From NCBI GenBank assembly GCA_950097015.1, contig CATNEN010000011.1, positions 4,430,501 to 4,494,500 on the forward strand: a stretch of DNA of 64,000 nucleotides. Reading direction: 5' to 3'. A model generated the notes under the pieces. It was not told the origin of the DNA. It saw only the letters and a program-made list of their open reading frames with translations, and searched no databases. Below are positions 1 through 11,714 of the stretch, piece after piece. This stretch comes from Macrostomum hystrix (lineage: Eukaryota > Platyhelminthes > Macrostomidae). The position numbers and the translations under genes were made by a program. Positions within the stretch are counted from its first letter, which is position 1. Each line of letters starts with the position of its first letter.

Positions 1-577
1 TGTTCTAAACCTCTATATACCTCTTTGGAGCGAATGTTAGAAATTGAATTATGTACTTAGGCTTAATTGTTGAAAATGAATTTTGCCAAGTTTTTATAGA
101 AGGTATAATATTGGGAAGCTATAATATCACCAAAGGGGGTAAGAGTTGTTGAGTCATAGAAAATAACAAACGCATTGAAGACCTTAAAATTATTCAACAG
201 ACGCACAATTTTTAATTCGCATAGTAGTGAAAATCAATGAGCATTGGGCAAAAGATGTTAGGGTCCGGATAGAAACTGGAAGCAGTCAGGGACACAAAGC
301 GGCCTATACACAAATACCAAAAGATCTTAGCGCCAGACAGAAATAGGAGTGGTGGTCAGTTAATAATAGAAATGCAGAACTGCTCACAATAATTTCGGCC
401 GAATTAACTGTAAATGGAGCCCTAGCTTCCTTTCCTGCCATAAGTCGGAACTATTACGTTAATTAAAATTATTGACGTATTTCGAAATTGGAAATTCGTA
501 ATTCGAACAATAAATTTTGAAAGCGTAACAATGGCTCTATTTTTTTAAAGGGATTAAAAATTATCAACTCTCTTCCT
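1..577. other. AT-rich stretch, no gene seen
   Basis: I see no long reading frame, RNA gene or repeat with clear boundaries here. It is AT-rich and lies downstream (on the minus strand) of the decayed gene that ends at 578. Confidence 0.5.
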
Positions 578-1019
578 TTAAATAATCTTTAAAAGTGAAG
601 TACTTGCATTACCCAATGTCTGCTGCCTTGAAAAGGGTGAAATGCTGGTGTCCAATTGTGGATCATAGGATGGATCATTTTCAGCATCATCGGCTTCATC
701 ACTTGAAGTATCTGAACAGTCAAAACCAGCTAAAAGATAGTTTGGATTTAAGTTTTAGCATAAACAATAAGCACATATTTACTCCAAAAACAAAAAGCAT
801 CAGCACATGAATATTTATTAAGAGAAAAAATTAATATCTAAACATACCGGTTAAGTGATCTGCGAATTCGAATACATTTTCTGTGTCAAAGGCATCACCA
901 AAGGCAGTAATCTTGCTGTCAAGAGCCCTTGAGAACTTTTAAACATGTTGCATTGTTGCTTTCACAAGAACTGTACTAAGTACAGTTTGGCCATTTTCAG
1001 TAAGACAAAAGCTAGATCC
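578..1019 (-). pseudogene. Last two exons of a decayed gene
   Basis: Two minus-strand exons splice in phase. The first runs 1019-848: it is preceded by a TTTTAG acceptor, ends at a GGTATG donor and leaves one base of a codon. The second runs 729-578: it follows CTTTTAG, starts with the two bases needed and ends in TAA. The second exon codes for an acidic stretch (SSDEADDAENDPSYDP), a composition common in the linkers of nuclear proteins. The first exon contains one in-frame TAA (near 910-920), so the gene is probably dead or part of an old repeat. A weakly similar piece (GDTFDTF against GDAFDTE) occurs on the same strand near 1900-1935. No family was recognised. The exon call rests on phase agreement and splice signals only. 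Confidence 0.35.
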
Positions 1020-1229
1020 CTAAAATAATTGAAATATAAAGTTTACAATGCAAAATAATGTATTATACAATTAAACATTAGGAAAAAAATCAATTAATTA
1101 TAATTGTAGAGTAGTACAAATTAGATACTTGCCTTGGTCCAGTTTAGCTATTCAGATGGTGAAAACTATAATATTGTAGCAGTCCAATATTATTTTTGCG
1201 CTATACGGTATATCTTCAATATATTTTCT

Positions 1230-1330
1230 ACGTGATACATATTATATATGCATATATAATTCATATATATATGCATATATATATGCATATTCATAATGCA
1301 TATGAATATTCTATATTCTATAGATATTTT
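1230..1330. repeat. Alternating TA / TATGCATA low-complexity tract
   Basis: About 100 bases made almost wholly of ATATAT and repeated TATGCATA palindromes. This is simple-sequence DNA able to form cruciforms. I see no other function. Confidence 0.7.
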
Positions 1331-1667
1331 TTATCTTCTAGTAAAATACGGTATTAAAACAAATCTTAAGGAACACTATATAAGTGAAAGAAATTTGTGG
1401 CTAGAAATACAACCCGCCAGTGAGCCAAGAAGGCAAAACTGAGTTAAAACTTTGAAAAATCAAACTGGTTGTGTTATTTACTAAAGTGGTACATTCGAGT
1501 ACGAAGATAAGTCGAGGATTGAGGCTGTGACCCTCTGATCCTGGAGAAACGCCCAGTTGAGACTGGAGAATAAGGAGACCTAGTGCCTTAGAGGGATAAA
1601 CCGCTCGTGCCAGTGCAGAAGCGCTACCTAGGAGAAGCTCACAACGTAAGAGTTGTGAAGTTAAAAC

Positions 1668-1683
1668 GGCCCTTTTCAGGGCC
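1668..1683 (+). promoter_or_regulatory. Perfect histone-type mRNA 3' stem-loop
   Basis: GGCCCTTTTCAGGGCC matches the metazoan replication-dependent histone stem-loop consensus (GGYYYU, four-base loop, ARRRCC) at every position. A purine-rich stretch with AGAAAGAGA follows at about 1716-1735, where the U7-binding downstream element would lie. The 200 bases upstream show only faint, frame-broken resemblance to the end of an H2B coding region, so this is probably the tail of a decayed histone gene or of a retro-copied fragment. Confidence 0.5.
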
Positions 1684-2382
1684 ATGAGTTAAAGATGTAC
1701 GGAGAGTGCGAATAGTAGAGAAAGAGATAAAAGAGCGGAAGAGGCCGAAAGATACGCTACCAAGAGAGAGAAAAAGTAGAGTGAGAAGCCCTGTTACAAC
1801 TTTAAATAAAAAGAAAAATAATATATAGACTGTTGCATATAATTGCTATAATTATTGTCTCTAGTAGTGCAATTAACTTAAGAAAACAAAGACATCTTAT
1901 TACCTTTAAGAATTTTGAATGTGTCAAAGGTATCACCTCACTATATGTCCGCGTTTTATTAAACCATAGCAGCACAAAAATATTTTGCAAACGTTCTGTG
2001 GCAAACTTGTCAAGATTGCCATTTCGCCTTCGCTTGGGTCTCTTGTCCATGAGAATAGCAGCCAGATTTTTAGGTCTAGAATAGTTTATAGGCCTACACT
2101 AGGTGTTGTTGTTGCTCGCACCGGCGGGACACAGTGCCTGTGAGGTATGAGTCAGTCCAGGCCCACGGGCTTTGGTCTGCGATGCCTCACACCTGCAGCC
2201 GTTTTTTGAGCAGGCCTGGCAGGAAGGAGACCTGTACCTTCGGGTGCAGGAATCCCTCCAACGCTGTCCCGTCAGCTGACCCATGGGTACACGTCCCGCG
2301 AGTGTTCAAGGCTGACCCTAGGGCAGCCGGACAGAATGGGCAACAGCGCTGGATGACCCATCCAGGGCCTCCGGCCAAACTG

Positions 2383-2575
2383 GGTACCTCTAGCCCCGGC
2401 TGGAGGGAAAGGTGTCACCCTTTGACCTTAACAGGGTATGTGGCTTGTCCGCATTTTTCGTGCACCTGTGCGTGATCAGGTACCTCTGGCTACGGCCCTG
2501 AGGGACAGGTGTCACCCTTTGACCTTAACAGGGTTTGCGGCCAGCCCGCAGGCCTCGGCGCCGGCTCAATGGCAC
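2383..2575 (+). repeat. Two 96-bp tandem repeats in the LINE 5' leader
   Basis: Two copies start with GGTACCTCT at 2383 and 2479. Both contain AGGTGTCACCCTTTGACC followed by TTAACAGGGT. Reiterated 5' leader units are known in several LINE families, where they carry internal promoters; a promoter role here is inferred. Confidence 0.7.
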
Positions 2576-2770
2576 CCTCCAATGTCCCAGTGTTGACCGT
2601 GCTGATGGACGCTTGGCCAGGGAGTAGTCTGGTCTCTTACGGTTCCTCCCGGTGGTCCTGGCATCCCACCCCGGGTTGTAACTTGTCTTTTTTGGCTGCC
2701 CCCGCTCAGTTTTGGGATCGCGGCTGAGCGGGTTATTCCTGCCTGTGTCTACAGGAAGCCCCTCTCTTCA

Positions 2771-4330
2771 TTGCAGCTTTCAATGGCTTCTAGCCCTTCA
2801 ACTGCTCCGGCCGAGGACACCATGGTGCCTGAGGCCATACACGCTGCGGCGCCCGGGCTAGCTGGCCCCGCGACCGCCACAAATGCCGCGCTGCCCAACT
2901 CGCGCGATGACCGGGGCGCTAAGCGCTCCACCACCTCTGGAGCGGCAAAACGCCGTAGGCGCATGCTGGCCCACGGCACGTCGGCTCCATTGACCAAGGA
3001 CCAGGCCCAGGCCAGAGGGGCCGAAGGGGCTCTGCCTAGGGCGGGGGCTGGGGCGGGGGGCCTTGTGCCTCCTGCCCAGGCTCCTGCACGGGGCGGAGCC
3101 CACGACGCCCCGAGGCCAGGGTCGCGGGCCAAGGAGGGCCCGGCGCCCATCCGGACGGCTGCCCGGCCCGAAGGAGAAGCGGAGGCGGAGGGCCCTGTGC
3201 CCACCGCCGACGCAGATCCCGAGGGTGGGGACGCCACCGGACAGGGCCCGGGACCACAAGCTACCTACGCCGCCATCGCACGTAGGCAACCTGCCGTCAT
3301 CATCACCGGCAGAGACGGGAAAAGGCTGAGCAGCGAACAGCTCAGCGACATTTGCCGCAACATAGATGCTATGTTGTGGCAACTTCAACTGAAGGGCGAG
3401 CCCCTGGCGGTCGGCGCAAGCGCTACCAGGGAATCGTGCTTCGTCGTCTGGCCCGGCGATGCGGAATCGGGGCGGCGGCTCCTCGAGTTGCTGCCCACGC
3501 AGAGCTGGGCGGCTGGCCTCGAGTTCCTACGGGAGAACGAGCCACCAAAGACCAAGCGACACCGTATCTTCGTCCCGGCGAAAAGTGTCGTCACCAGCGC
3601 TGAGGACCTCCGCAGGGGCCTCATCGCGATGAACCGGGAGCTGCCGACAGCGGGCCTGATCGTGCACCGCACGATCCTGCGCCCCGACGGCACCGGTTTC
3701 ACCGCCATTCTGGGCCTGTCCGAGCAATGGACACGCCGCTACCCAGATGGCGCCAACATTTGCATTGGTCTGTGGAAGACCAAAATCTTCGCCTTCGAGG
3801 CGGATAAAACCCGAGGTCAGACCGGGCCCACCACCGTACCGGCCAATGAAGGGTCCTCGGACCCCAAGGCTGGGACTGGGGGCAGGGCCCAGTCGTCCCG
3901 CCAAAAAAGGCCAGAGCGTGCCATCGCTGGCAGCTCTGAGCGTCGCCCCGCGCGTGTCACAAAGCGCCGGGGCCTTCTCCAGCGGGCCTCCGAGGTGGTG
4001 CGAACCGCCAAGATGGCCCAGCTGCGCGCTGAGATGCGCGGTGGCCCACCGGGGCAGGCGCCGCAACCAAGGGCTACGGGGGAGGCCTCAGAGGTGCCCA
4101 GCTCCATCGAGCAGGGCCCTTCGAGCGCCCCTCCCACGGCCCAGGGAGCGGTGTCGGCTCCAGTTGAGGGCGACTCTGGGCCTGGGCTCGGGGCCGGGGG
4201 CGGGGACTGGGCGGCTGACGCCGTCGAGTTCCCGTCTCCGGCTCGGGGCCTGGGCACGGAGGAGCCCATGGCTACCGACATCGACCCGGAGGAGGAGGAC
4301 CGCCTTCTGGCTGGGTCCCCCTCCAAGTAG
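2771..4330 (+). CDS. LINE ORF1 protein, 519 aa
   Basis: This is the first ORF of the retrotransposon and presumably its nucleic-acid-binding component. The first 150 residues and residues 350-519 are rich in Ala, Gly, Pro, Arg and acidic residues and look disordered. A folded part at about residues 165-345 contains IARRQPAVIITGRDGKRL near its start and a Trp-containing stretch ending in ICIGLWKTKIFAFEADKTR. I see no CCHC zinc knuckle, which many I- and R1-type ORF1 proteins have, so the type of ORF1 is uncertain. The start chosen is the first ATG of the frame. The frame ends in TAG, and ORF2 starts in the same frame 12 bases later, so ORF2 may be made by reinitiation or readthrough. Confidence 0.85.
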   Translation: MQLSMASSPSTAPAEDTMVPEAIHAAAPGLAGPATATNAALPNSRDDRGAKRSTTSGAAKRRRRMLAHGTSAPLTKDQAQARGAEGALPRAGAGAGGLVPPAQAPARGGAHDAPRPGSRAKEGPAPIRTAARPEGEAEAEGPVPTADADPEGGDATGQGPGPQATYAAIARRQPAVIITGRDGKRLSSEQLSDICRNIDAMLWQLQLKGEPLAVGASATRESCFVVWPGDAESGRRLLELLPTQSWAAGLEFLRENEPPKTKRHRIFVPAKSVVTSAEDLRRGLIAMNRELPTAGLIVHRTILRPDGTGFTAILGLSEQWTRRYPDGANICIGLWKTKIFAFEADKTRGQTGPTTVPANEGSSDPKAGTGGRAQSSRQKRPERAIAGSSERRPARVTKRRGLLQRASEVVRTAKMAQLRAEMRGGPPGQAPQPRATGEASEVPSSIEQGPSSAPPTAQGAVSAPVEGDSGPGLGAGGGDWAADAVEFPSPARGLGTEEPMATDIDPEEEDRLLAGSPSK

Positions 4331-4342
4331 ACCTCTGCCTGC

Positions 4343-7300
4343 ATGATGATCCCCGGAATATCATGTCTGCAAGTTAACACCCAGCACTGCGTGGCAGCAT
4401 CAGTCAATCTGATGCGCACGACAGAGCGCATGATGCCGGGCCTTGTACTTGTGCAGGAGCCCTGGCTATCAAAGAACAAGCCAAGCAACATTCCTGCTGG
4501 CTATGACTGCTTCTGCATGGCAGACTCTGTCCGCCCTAGATCACTGATCTATGCCGCAAAAGCCTTAAATGCGTGGATGAGACCCGATCTCTCTAACGGG
4601 GACATCTGCGTCATCCAATCTGCACACATTGTGCCTAACAAGTTGACCCTCGTGGCATCCGCCTACCTGGCAGGCGACGCCCCCGTGGTTAGCGATACCC
4701 TCGTCGCCCTCTGTGAATTCGCCAGGGCACGAAACTTCGAGCTGCTCCTCGCGGGAGATGTAAACTCGCATCACACCCACTGGGGTAGCTCAAAAATCAA
4801 TGACCGCGGCGAAGAGCTCCTGGCCTTCGTCAGCGGCACGCCTCTAAACTTCTGCAATGTGGGCAACACGCCCACTTTCGACAATGGGCGGTGGGCTGAG
4901 GTGCTTGACGTCACCCTGGCCTCACCCGGCATCCTCCCAAGGGTGCTGGGGTGGGAGGTGTGGGAGACCGAAAGCTCGCTCTCGGACCACCGTTTCATCC
5001 GTTTCAACATCGGCACCCCCGATAAGAAGCAAAAGCCTATTTGGAGGCGTAATGTCAGAAATACCGACTGGCCCGCGTTCAGCCAAAAGCTGCATGAGGG
5101 CCTTCGGGATTCTGACCCCTCCATGGCCATGGAAACCACGCAGGACCTGGATGGAGTGGCTGCCCTGCTGGGCGGCGCCATCACAGAGGCCTACGAAATG
5201 GCTTGCCCGCTCAAAGCCTACAAAGGCAAAAAATCGGCCCCCTGGTGGAACCCCGAGCTCGGAGTCCTAAGACGCCGAGCTAAGGCTCTCCAGAGGAAGC
5301 TGAAAACCTCGCACGACCCTGATGACAAAGAGGCCTATACTCGCGCCATCCATGAGTTTAAGGGCCGGGTCAGAAGGGCAAAAGCGGACAAGTGGCGACA
5401 ATACTGCGAAGGGCTTGAGGGCTCGCGGCCCACGGCCCGCGTGGTAAAGGCGCTCACCAACGACCGCTTCTCCAAGCTCTCATCGATTAAAAAGCCGGAC
5501 GGCTCGATCACTGAGCGCCCGGAGGAAACGCTCGAGCTTATGCTAGGGCATTTCTTCCCGAGTGTACCGGCGCACTTCGGCCCAGACGACCACTCGCGTG
5601 GAGGTCAGGGCCTGGCTCAGTCACTCGTTACGAATGACCGCATCGTTCGCGCGGCTAAGTCATTCAATCCTTTTAAAGCACCTGGGCCAGATGGTATATA
5701 TCCGGCCTTTCTGCATGAAGCGGTTAAAAATGGCCGCTTCCTCCATCTCCTCTGCAGACTTCTACGGGCCTGCATCGTGCTGGGCTACGTACCAGCGCGG
5801 TGGCATGAAGCCCGGGTCGTCTTCATCCCGAAGCCCGCCAAAGGCGACTATCGCTCGGTCAAGTCTTATCGCCCGATAAGCTTGACTTCCACCTGCCTCA
5901 AGCTCATGGAAAGACTGGTGCTCTGGCGCCTTCTTACTGTAGAGCTAGGGCGGGCCCCGCTCTCACCAAACCAGCACGCCTTTCGGGCGGGCCGGTCCAC
6001 GGAGAGCGCCCTCCACTGCATTGTGGAGACTCTCGAGAAGGCAGTGCTGGGCAGCGGTTTTGCCCTGGCTGTTTTCCTTGATATTGAGGGGGCCTTCGAT
6101 AACGTTATTTTCGAAGCCTTTGAGAAGGCCCTGGTTTCCAGGGCCACTCACCCCCACCTCGTCCGTTGGGTCATGTACATGATCCGGAATCGCCACGTGG
6201 TGGCCCACCTCGAAGGCAGGGTGCTCTCGGCACCTGTCCTAAAAGGAGGGCCCCAAGGTGGCGTCCTCACCCCACTGCTGTGGAATCTCGTCATGGATGA
6301 GCTGCTAAAAAGCACTCGGCCTGACCCAGTCCTGAAGGTGGGATATGCCGACGATGTGACCGCCATCTGCGCGGGCCCCTCGGCGGAAACCACCAGGGAC
6401 CTCATTCAGGGCTTTATCAACAGGGCGGTGCGCTGGGCGGACCAATGCGGGCTCCGACTCTCTGAGTCCAAGACCGTTGCGGTTATGTTTACCAGCAGGC
6501 TGCGCTGGACCATTGAGCCTCTGACTCTCTATGGCAAGAATATTGCCATGAAAAAGCAGGTCCGGTGCCTTGGTATCCTGCTAGACCATAGGCTTAACTG
6601 GACCCCGCACATTACCACAAAGGCCAAGAGGGCCCTGGCCATTCTGGCGCAAGTCAGGCGAGCCGTGGGCACCACTTGGGGGCTAACCCCCAAAAACCTT
6701 TGGTGGATTTACACGGCGATCATTAGACCGTCAGTCGCTTACGCTGGCCTCATCTGGGCCAGTGCCATGAGCATCCAGAAAAACCTGGAGGCGCTTTATA
6801 GGGTGCAGGGCAGAGCCTGTCGCATGACGCTGGGCGCCCCACCCTCCACTCCCTTTGAAGGCATGAACGCTTTCCTCAACGCTACACCCATTGACATTTT
6901 TGTTAAGGGGGAAGCGGCAAAGTCCACCCGTCGTCTCCTTGATGCGGGTGTATCCTTCCAGAATTCGCGAGCCTTCTCGAAGCGCTCCCTTCTGCCCCAC
7001 TCTGACCTCTGCCTGAAAACTCTGGGCGAGTGCGGAGGGCTCACCATCCTTTCGGACGGGGCCCCGGCCACTTTACTCCGGAGCCACAGGTACAAAGTCA
7101 GCATCTTCCCTCGTAATGAGGTAAAGGACTGCTGGGATGACCCCGCAGTCCACTGTTACACTGACGGCTCCCTGATGAACGGTAAATCGGGATTCGGGGT
7201 GTGCGTCGCCTCGGGTGGCGAGGTCCTCTGGACCCACTCCCAACACTGTGGCAAGAGCTCAAGCGTTTTCCAAAACGAAATGCTCGCCATCAGCTTCTGT

Positions 7301-8047
7301 GCGGCTGAGCTGCGCCAGAGGCAGCTGGCTGGTCGGAGGATCTTTTTTCACTCCGACAGTCAAGCAGCCCTCAAGGCCCTCAGTCGCTGCACCTCTCGCT
7401 CCAGAACCACCTTGGACTGCAACAACCAGTTAAACGGTTTGGCGCAGTCTAACAAGGTGGAGCTGATGTGGATCCCTGGGCACGCCGGGCTCACAGGGAA
7501 TGAGATGGCGGACGAGCTTGCAAAGGCTGGAGCAGCCAGCTCCCTGATGGGCCCGGGCCCGGAATCCCCGATCCCCGCCTCCGTTGTCAACTCCAGCATC
7601 AACCACTGGATGGAGACCCAGCACCGGAGGAGGTGGTCCAGCACCCTGAACTGTCGCCAGTCCAGGGCTGCGGTGCCAACCCCCTCTAGTAACCTGCGTA
7701 AGGCCTTACTCAGGCTAAACCGCAGAGACCTGAGAGCAGTCACCATGGCCCTTTCGGGACATGGCTGCTTCACCAGACACCGCTACCTCCAAGGCCACGT
7801 GCCTGAGGAAACGTGTCCTTTCTGCTGCTCCGGCCGTGAAAACGCCGAGCATTTCATTTGCCACTACCCGGCCTTCACCCGGGCTAGGCTAAAACACCTC
7901 GGGCCGGCACCGACTCTTGCCGAAGCCTGCTCGCCCGAGAACATCCCTCAGCTCGCCCACTTCCTCCGGGATACCGGCCGAGCTGATTTCTTCCCAGCCT
8001 ATGGCGAGGAAGATCGCGCGGCGGAACCGACCGACGGACCACCCTGA
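4343..8047 (+). CDS. LINE ORF2: endonuclease, reverse transcriptase and RNase H, 1234 aa
   Basis: This enzyme carries out target-primed reverse transcription. Residues 1-225 are an apurinic-type endonuclease: VQEP near 38, [11 protein letters not shown] near 140, LDVTLASP near 188 and SLSDHRF near 214, so all the catalytic blocks are there. The reverse transcriptase spans about 460-730, with [10 protein letters not shown] near 578, [16 protein letters not shown] near 632 and the active site YADD near 667. RNase H lies at about 935-1065 with TDGS, an NEM-x-AI glutamate block, HSDSQAAL and [15 protein letters not shown]. The C-terminus has a CPFC...H...C zinc motif near 1158. No stop or frameshift interrupts it, so it is potentially active. 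It starts at the first of two adjacent ATG codons. Confidence 0.95.
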   Translation: MMIPGISCLQVNTQHCVAASVNLMRTTERMMPGLVLVQEPWLSKNKPSNIPAGYDCFCMADSVRPRSLIYAAKALNAWMRPDLSNGDICVIQSAHIVPNKLTLVASAYLAGDAPVVSDTLVALCEFARARNFELLLAGDVNSHHTHWGSSKINDRGEELLAFVSGTPLNFCNVGNTPTFDNGRWAEVLDVTLASPGILPRVLGWEVWETESSLSDHRFIRFNIGTPDKKQKPIWRRNVRNTDWPAFSQKLHEGLRDSDPSMAMETTQDLDGVAALLGGAITEAYEMACPLKAYKGKKSAPWWNPELGVLRRRAKALQRKLKTSHDPDDKEAYTRAIHEFKGRVRRAKADKWRQYCEGLEGSRPTARVVKALTNDRFSKLSSIKKPDGSITERPEETLELMLGHFFPSVPAHFGPDDHSRGGQGLAQSLVTNDRIVRAAKSFNPFKAPGPDGIYPAFLHEAVKNGRFLHLLCRLLRACIVLGYVPARWHEARVVFIPKPAKGDYRSVKSYRPISLTSTCLKLMERLVLWRLLTVELGRAPLSPNQHAFRAGRSTESALHCIVETLEKAVLGSGFALAVFLDIEGAFDNVIFEAFEKALVSRATHPHLVRWVMYMIRNRHVVAHLEGRVLSAPVLKGGPQGGVLTPLLWNLVMDELLKSTRPDPVLKVGYADDVTAICAGPSAETTRDLIQGFINRAVRWADQCGLRLSESKTVAVMFTSRLRWTIEPLTLYGKNIAMKKQVRCLGILLDHRLNWTPHITTKAKRALAILAQVRRAVGTTWGLTPKNLWWIYTAIIRPSVAYAGLIWASAMSIQKNLEALYRVQGRACRMTLGAPPSTPFEGMNAFLNATPIDIFVKGEAAKSTRRLLDAGVSFQNSRAFSKRSLLPHSDLCLKTLGECGGLTILSDGAPATLLRSHRYKVSIFPRNEVKDCWDDPAVHCYTDGSLMNGKSGFGVCVASGGEVLWTHSQHCGKSSSVFQNEMLAISFCAAELRQRQLAGRRIFFHSDSQAALKALSRCTSRSRTTLDCNNQLNGLAQSNKVELMWIPGHAGLTGNEMADELAKAGAASSLMGPGPESPIPASVVNSSINHWMETQHRRRWSSTLNCRQSRAAVPTPSSNLRKALLRLNRRDLRAVTMALSGHGCFTRHRYLQGHVPEETCPFCCSGRENAEHFICHYPAFTRARLKHLGPAPTLAEACSPENIPQLAHFLRDTGRADFFPAYGEEDRAAEPTDGPP

Positions 8048-9203
8048 GCGGCACCGCCTCGCTGGAGGCCGTCTGGCTGCCAGGGGTTAGCGATATGGGC
8101 GGCAACAGCCGCCTCCTCGCTGCGTCCGTCATGGAGGCCCCCTGCCGCTAAGTCAAGTAAGTCAACACTAGGTGTTATAGCTACTAAAAAGCTGAAATTA
8201 AAAATAAGATAATTTTAAGTAGAAAATAAAGTAATGGCTAGTGATGTGTCTATTGTCTAACAGCTTTATTGCTAGTAAACTAGCTACTGCTACTAGCTAG
8301 CTACCCTGGTATAGCAAAGTAGATAGATAGCCCCACTAAAAAAGCTTGGTCGGATTCCGATCGGAAATGCAGCTCGGAAACCGAGTGGAAATTTGTCCCG
8401 GGAAATCCATTCGGATTCTGATCGGATTTGACGATCGGACTCATCCAGAGCTTTTCGTTTCACTTTCCGAGCTGATATAAATGACGAAGCACAAAGCGAG
8501 TACAAACATGCATGTGCTACAATGTAGCCGAAGATCAGTGTACACGCAGTCACGCATGTACATTTAGACAGCCCGATCCCGTCTGAAAATTCAATGACAC
8601 AAAGACCGGGTGTGCATCATTTTACATCAAATACAAAATTGCTCAATGGCAGCAGATGGAAAGGAATAATAAGTGTTTATTTAGTGTTTACAAAATAGAA
8701 CATTGCAGCAACGCGTGGTGGGCCACCAAAGCAGTCACTAATAGGGTGCAGGTTGGAGACAGTTCGACAAGTATTTTATAGTTGTTAGGTCAATTTGATT
8801 AGGCCTAGTGTAGTGCGGCTGGAAATGTTCTGTTAAAATTGCACTAAATATTTAATTGTTGCTATATAGTAACTATAGCAATTGCAAATAGCATTATTAT
8901 GTTATTAATTTCTACTTTTTTGACCCTTGAAAATAAAGCAAATATTAATTATAAATTATTTTAATCGTTGTCTAATTAAAATATAATCGCACCAGTTTGA
9001 AAAGCGCGCTGCAATCGAGTGAACAATTGTAAGGCGCTGCGCTGCGAGTGAACTGAAGACGTTAAATTGCTGTAGTGAAACTGTTCAAATTCGCGGCCTT
9101 CAAACCCAGTTGTACTACACTAGCATTTCGGTCTCGGAGCAGTTAAAATTTAAGTTAGCGCGAAGTTTCGACGAAAGGGACAATTTTTTACTATGCCACC
9201 AAG

Positions 9204-11714
9204 TTACATATTTTCCTCGTCAGTGCTGTCGGATATGCGTTGCACTCGCATCGTCGAGCGACGCCTGCTTGGAGTGGGGGCGCCATGCCCGCCGGCCACG
9301 TCCGATTCAGCTGATCCCTCGTGGCTTCGACGCTTCCGGACGCCATCGAAGAACCGTTCGATTGCCTTATTGATGTCGTGCAGCGTAAATGAAGAGCCCA
9401 ACGCGTCTGAAATTTGACAATCACAACATAAGCAGGTTGTCAAGTCCACAACTGTTGACCTGAGAGAAATACATGTATGAATTACGGCATGAATACGTAT
9501 GGTTATGGCAGTACCCACCCCGTACATTTATCAGTACGTTGTATCAGACAGTATATCACTATTGATATCACTATTAAGAATCAACTCTGGTAATTGGTAC
9601 ATATGCGACAGTAAAGCATAACCTACCCTTCACAATCCCTCCAAAGCACTTGTCGAAAGACATCTTGGAGTTCTCTTGTTGGCCACGGCCTCGGGCATCC
9701 TTGCCACCAGTGCGATTGAAGCGCTGCTGGAAGTCTCGCGCCAGAAGCTCGTTCATCGCATAGCGAACAGACTGAGTCACAGAAGGGCCCAGGCACTTTT
9801 TCTGAATGAACGAAGTCTAAAATTCACACATGAAAGCGTCTGGACCATTTCCCCGAGTCTACAGTACCGAAGTTCCGAACGCATGGTGGAAGTTTAATAG
9901 TAAGAGAAATGCTCATAAGATATTAACTAACCAGCGCAGTCTTGGCCTCCGCACTGGCAGAAATCTTCTCGACTGCACTGTTGAGGTCGGCCTCGTTTGC
10001 GACAGGAAGCCCGAATGGAATTTCGAGCGTGGGTGCCGCAGCAGCTCCCCGGAGACTGGACGACTCAATCGTGGCCTTTAGCTTCATGAGTTCGCGAATG
10101 CTCAAGAGCTGCAGACAGTAGAGCCCTGAATAATGAGTTGAAAGTTGCATAGTAAATTAACTTCAATTTACGTGCCAGTTCCAAGCTAGACGCTGTCGAT
10201 TTCATCCACCTAGCTGTTCAAGCAACGAGTGTGCGCTGGTCACCAGTTACATTTTGCGGCTGTTGTCAACTACTGCTATCTCAGCGTCAATAACAATAAC
10301 TCCATTACCTTCAACAGATCCCCACGTGTACCCACAAGCCTCAACCTGGCTTCTGGCTTGCGTTTCCAGCTGAGGCAGAGCTGAAAACTGTGGATTAAAT
10401 TTTCGTTAGAAACCGTGGCAAGTTCTGAAAAAAACTGTTGCAAGACTTCATGAAACGAGTTTTACAAATTACCTGCGCAGGCTGTCGCAGCTGTTCGCGC
10501 GAGAAGCTGGCTCTTGGGGCTGAAGTTGGAGTGCACGAAAACTGCCTAGACGGGTGTCGAGTAGGCGTCGAGCTTCCAGACGAATTGAGAGCTGCTTGAG
10601 GGTGCAGTCGCTCAAAGGCTGGGCTGTCGATCGACTGCGGTTCTGGTGGAGGTGCCATGGAGGTGCGGTTCTGAAGTTTCCTGACAGTGCTCTGCGCCAT
10701 TGTGCCGTCGTAGGCCTGGGTTGGTAAAGAAATGATTAGAATAGATAATTTTTTTCTCAGCACGTTAATCTGTAACATAGTAGGAGAAATGATATACTCA
10801 ACAGTAACCATACACGCATTGAATGAGATGATGCAGACATAACAGAGGTGTATAGATATAAACATAACAATGTGATGTGTGACAACAAGCCGTCACGCTA
10901 GCCTGGCATTGGGGTGAGGTGAAGACAGTGTTAGATTAGAGAAATTAAAGAAAAGAATAAAATCCAAACTATTAAAACTGTCTCAATCATTTTGTAATAT
11001 GTCTGGCAAACTGCCAAGTGCAATAATTTGAAATTAATAAGCATACTGTACTCCAAATGCATGAATACATAAAGACTATAAATGCTTGACATTTTTAAAT
11101 AGACACAAATGTAAGCACGTACTTCTGCAATTCCCGAAGCTTGCAGAGTTGGCAGTGGAGGGAGGCAAACAACACCAGAAGACCCAGACAATGATTCACT
11201 TCTCTGTGTGGGACCCCGGTTGGCTTGTCCATGGCTGGCTGCATCAGCAACCTACAATTATATTATTTTATATTTTATATTAACGCACGTGGCAGACCTT
11301 AGTTGTATACTAAATATTAAATTAAATATTATTTTACATTATACTTACAGCATCAATATCTGTTGCATCATTGTCTGTCTCAAGATTCTTCATAGGAGGA
11401 AATGTCTGTCTTTTGTTGGATCGAACACGATCTGGCAGAATCTTTAGTAGCTTGCTTGGACGATAGTGCTTCTCTTTGACCACAGCTCGTAGCATGGCTA
11501 CAGTGTCACTGGTGTCACAGGCATGTGGAACAACTTGCAAAACAATGAAATCTTCCAACTTGTCATTATATATTACCTGAATATGAACTTCTTCAAGTTT
11601 GTCCACTTGCCTCCATTGCTCAATAGTCCACTTAGTAAAAGAGCCAAGAAGGCAATCTTCCTCATCAGCTTCTATTACTTCATAGTCAGAGGTAAAATAC
11701 ACAATAAACTTCAT
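9204..11714 (-). CDS. DUF4806-domain partner protein, seven exons, 467 aa
   Basis: Seven exons are inferred by splice signals and phase: 11714-11349, 11251-11123, 10715-10473, 10387-10309, 10125-9932, 9816-9627 and 9406-9204. They total 1404 bases, an exact multiple of three, with every junction phase matching. The N-terminus (FIVYFTSDYEVIEADEED...) looks like a small globular domain, and the middle is Ser/Pro/Gln-rich. The last three exons fit DUF4806: a PFGLPVANEADLNSAVEKI block, then TQSVRYAMNELLARDFQQRF, and finally SFTLHDINKAIERFFDGVRK. DUF4806 proteins are common in invertebrate genomes and often lie beside transposase genes. Here it is the only other gene of the element, so it probably assists transposition or binds DNA. 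The exact function is unknown. Confidence 0.75.

Larger units (their letters stand above)
2108..8164 (+). mobile_element. Full-length non-LTR retrotransposon (I/R1/LOA-like, with RNase H)
   Basis: The element is flanked by a perfect 12-bp direct repeat, ACACTAGGTGTT, at 2096-2107 and 8165-8176, which is a target-site duplication. It has a GC-rich 5' leader with tandem repeats, two long ORFs and a short 3' tail built from AAGTC/AAGTA repeats rather than poly(A). Apurinic endonuclease, reverse transcriptase and RNase H in one ORF2 place it in the broad I/LOA/R1 group of LINEs; the exact clade is not resolved by eye. Both ORFs are open and the duplication is exact, so it is probably a young insertion. 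Its GC content contrasts sharply with the AT-rich flanks. Confidence 0.93.

Noticed and set aside
1401-1685. 94-codon frame on the minus strand
   Set aside because: Opposite in strand to the histone-type stem-loop; no domain; probably chance.
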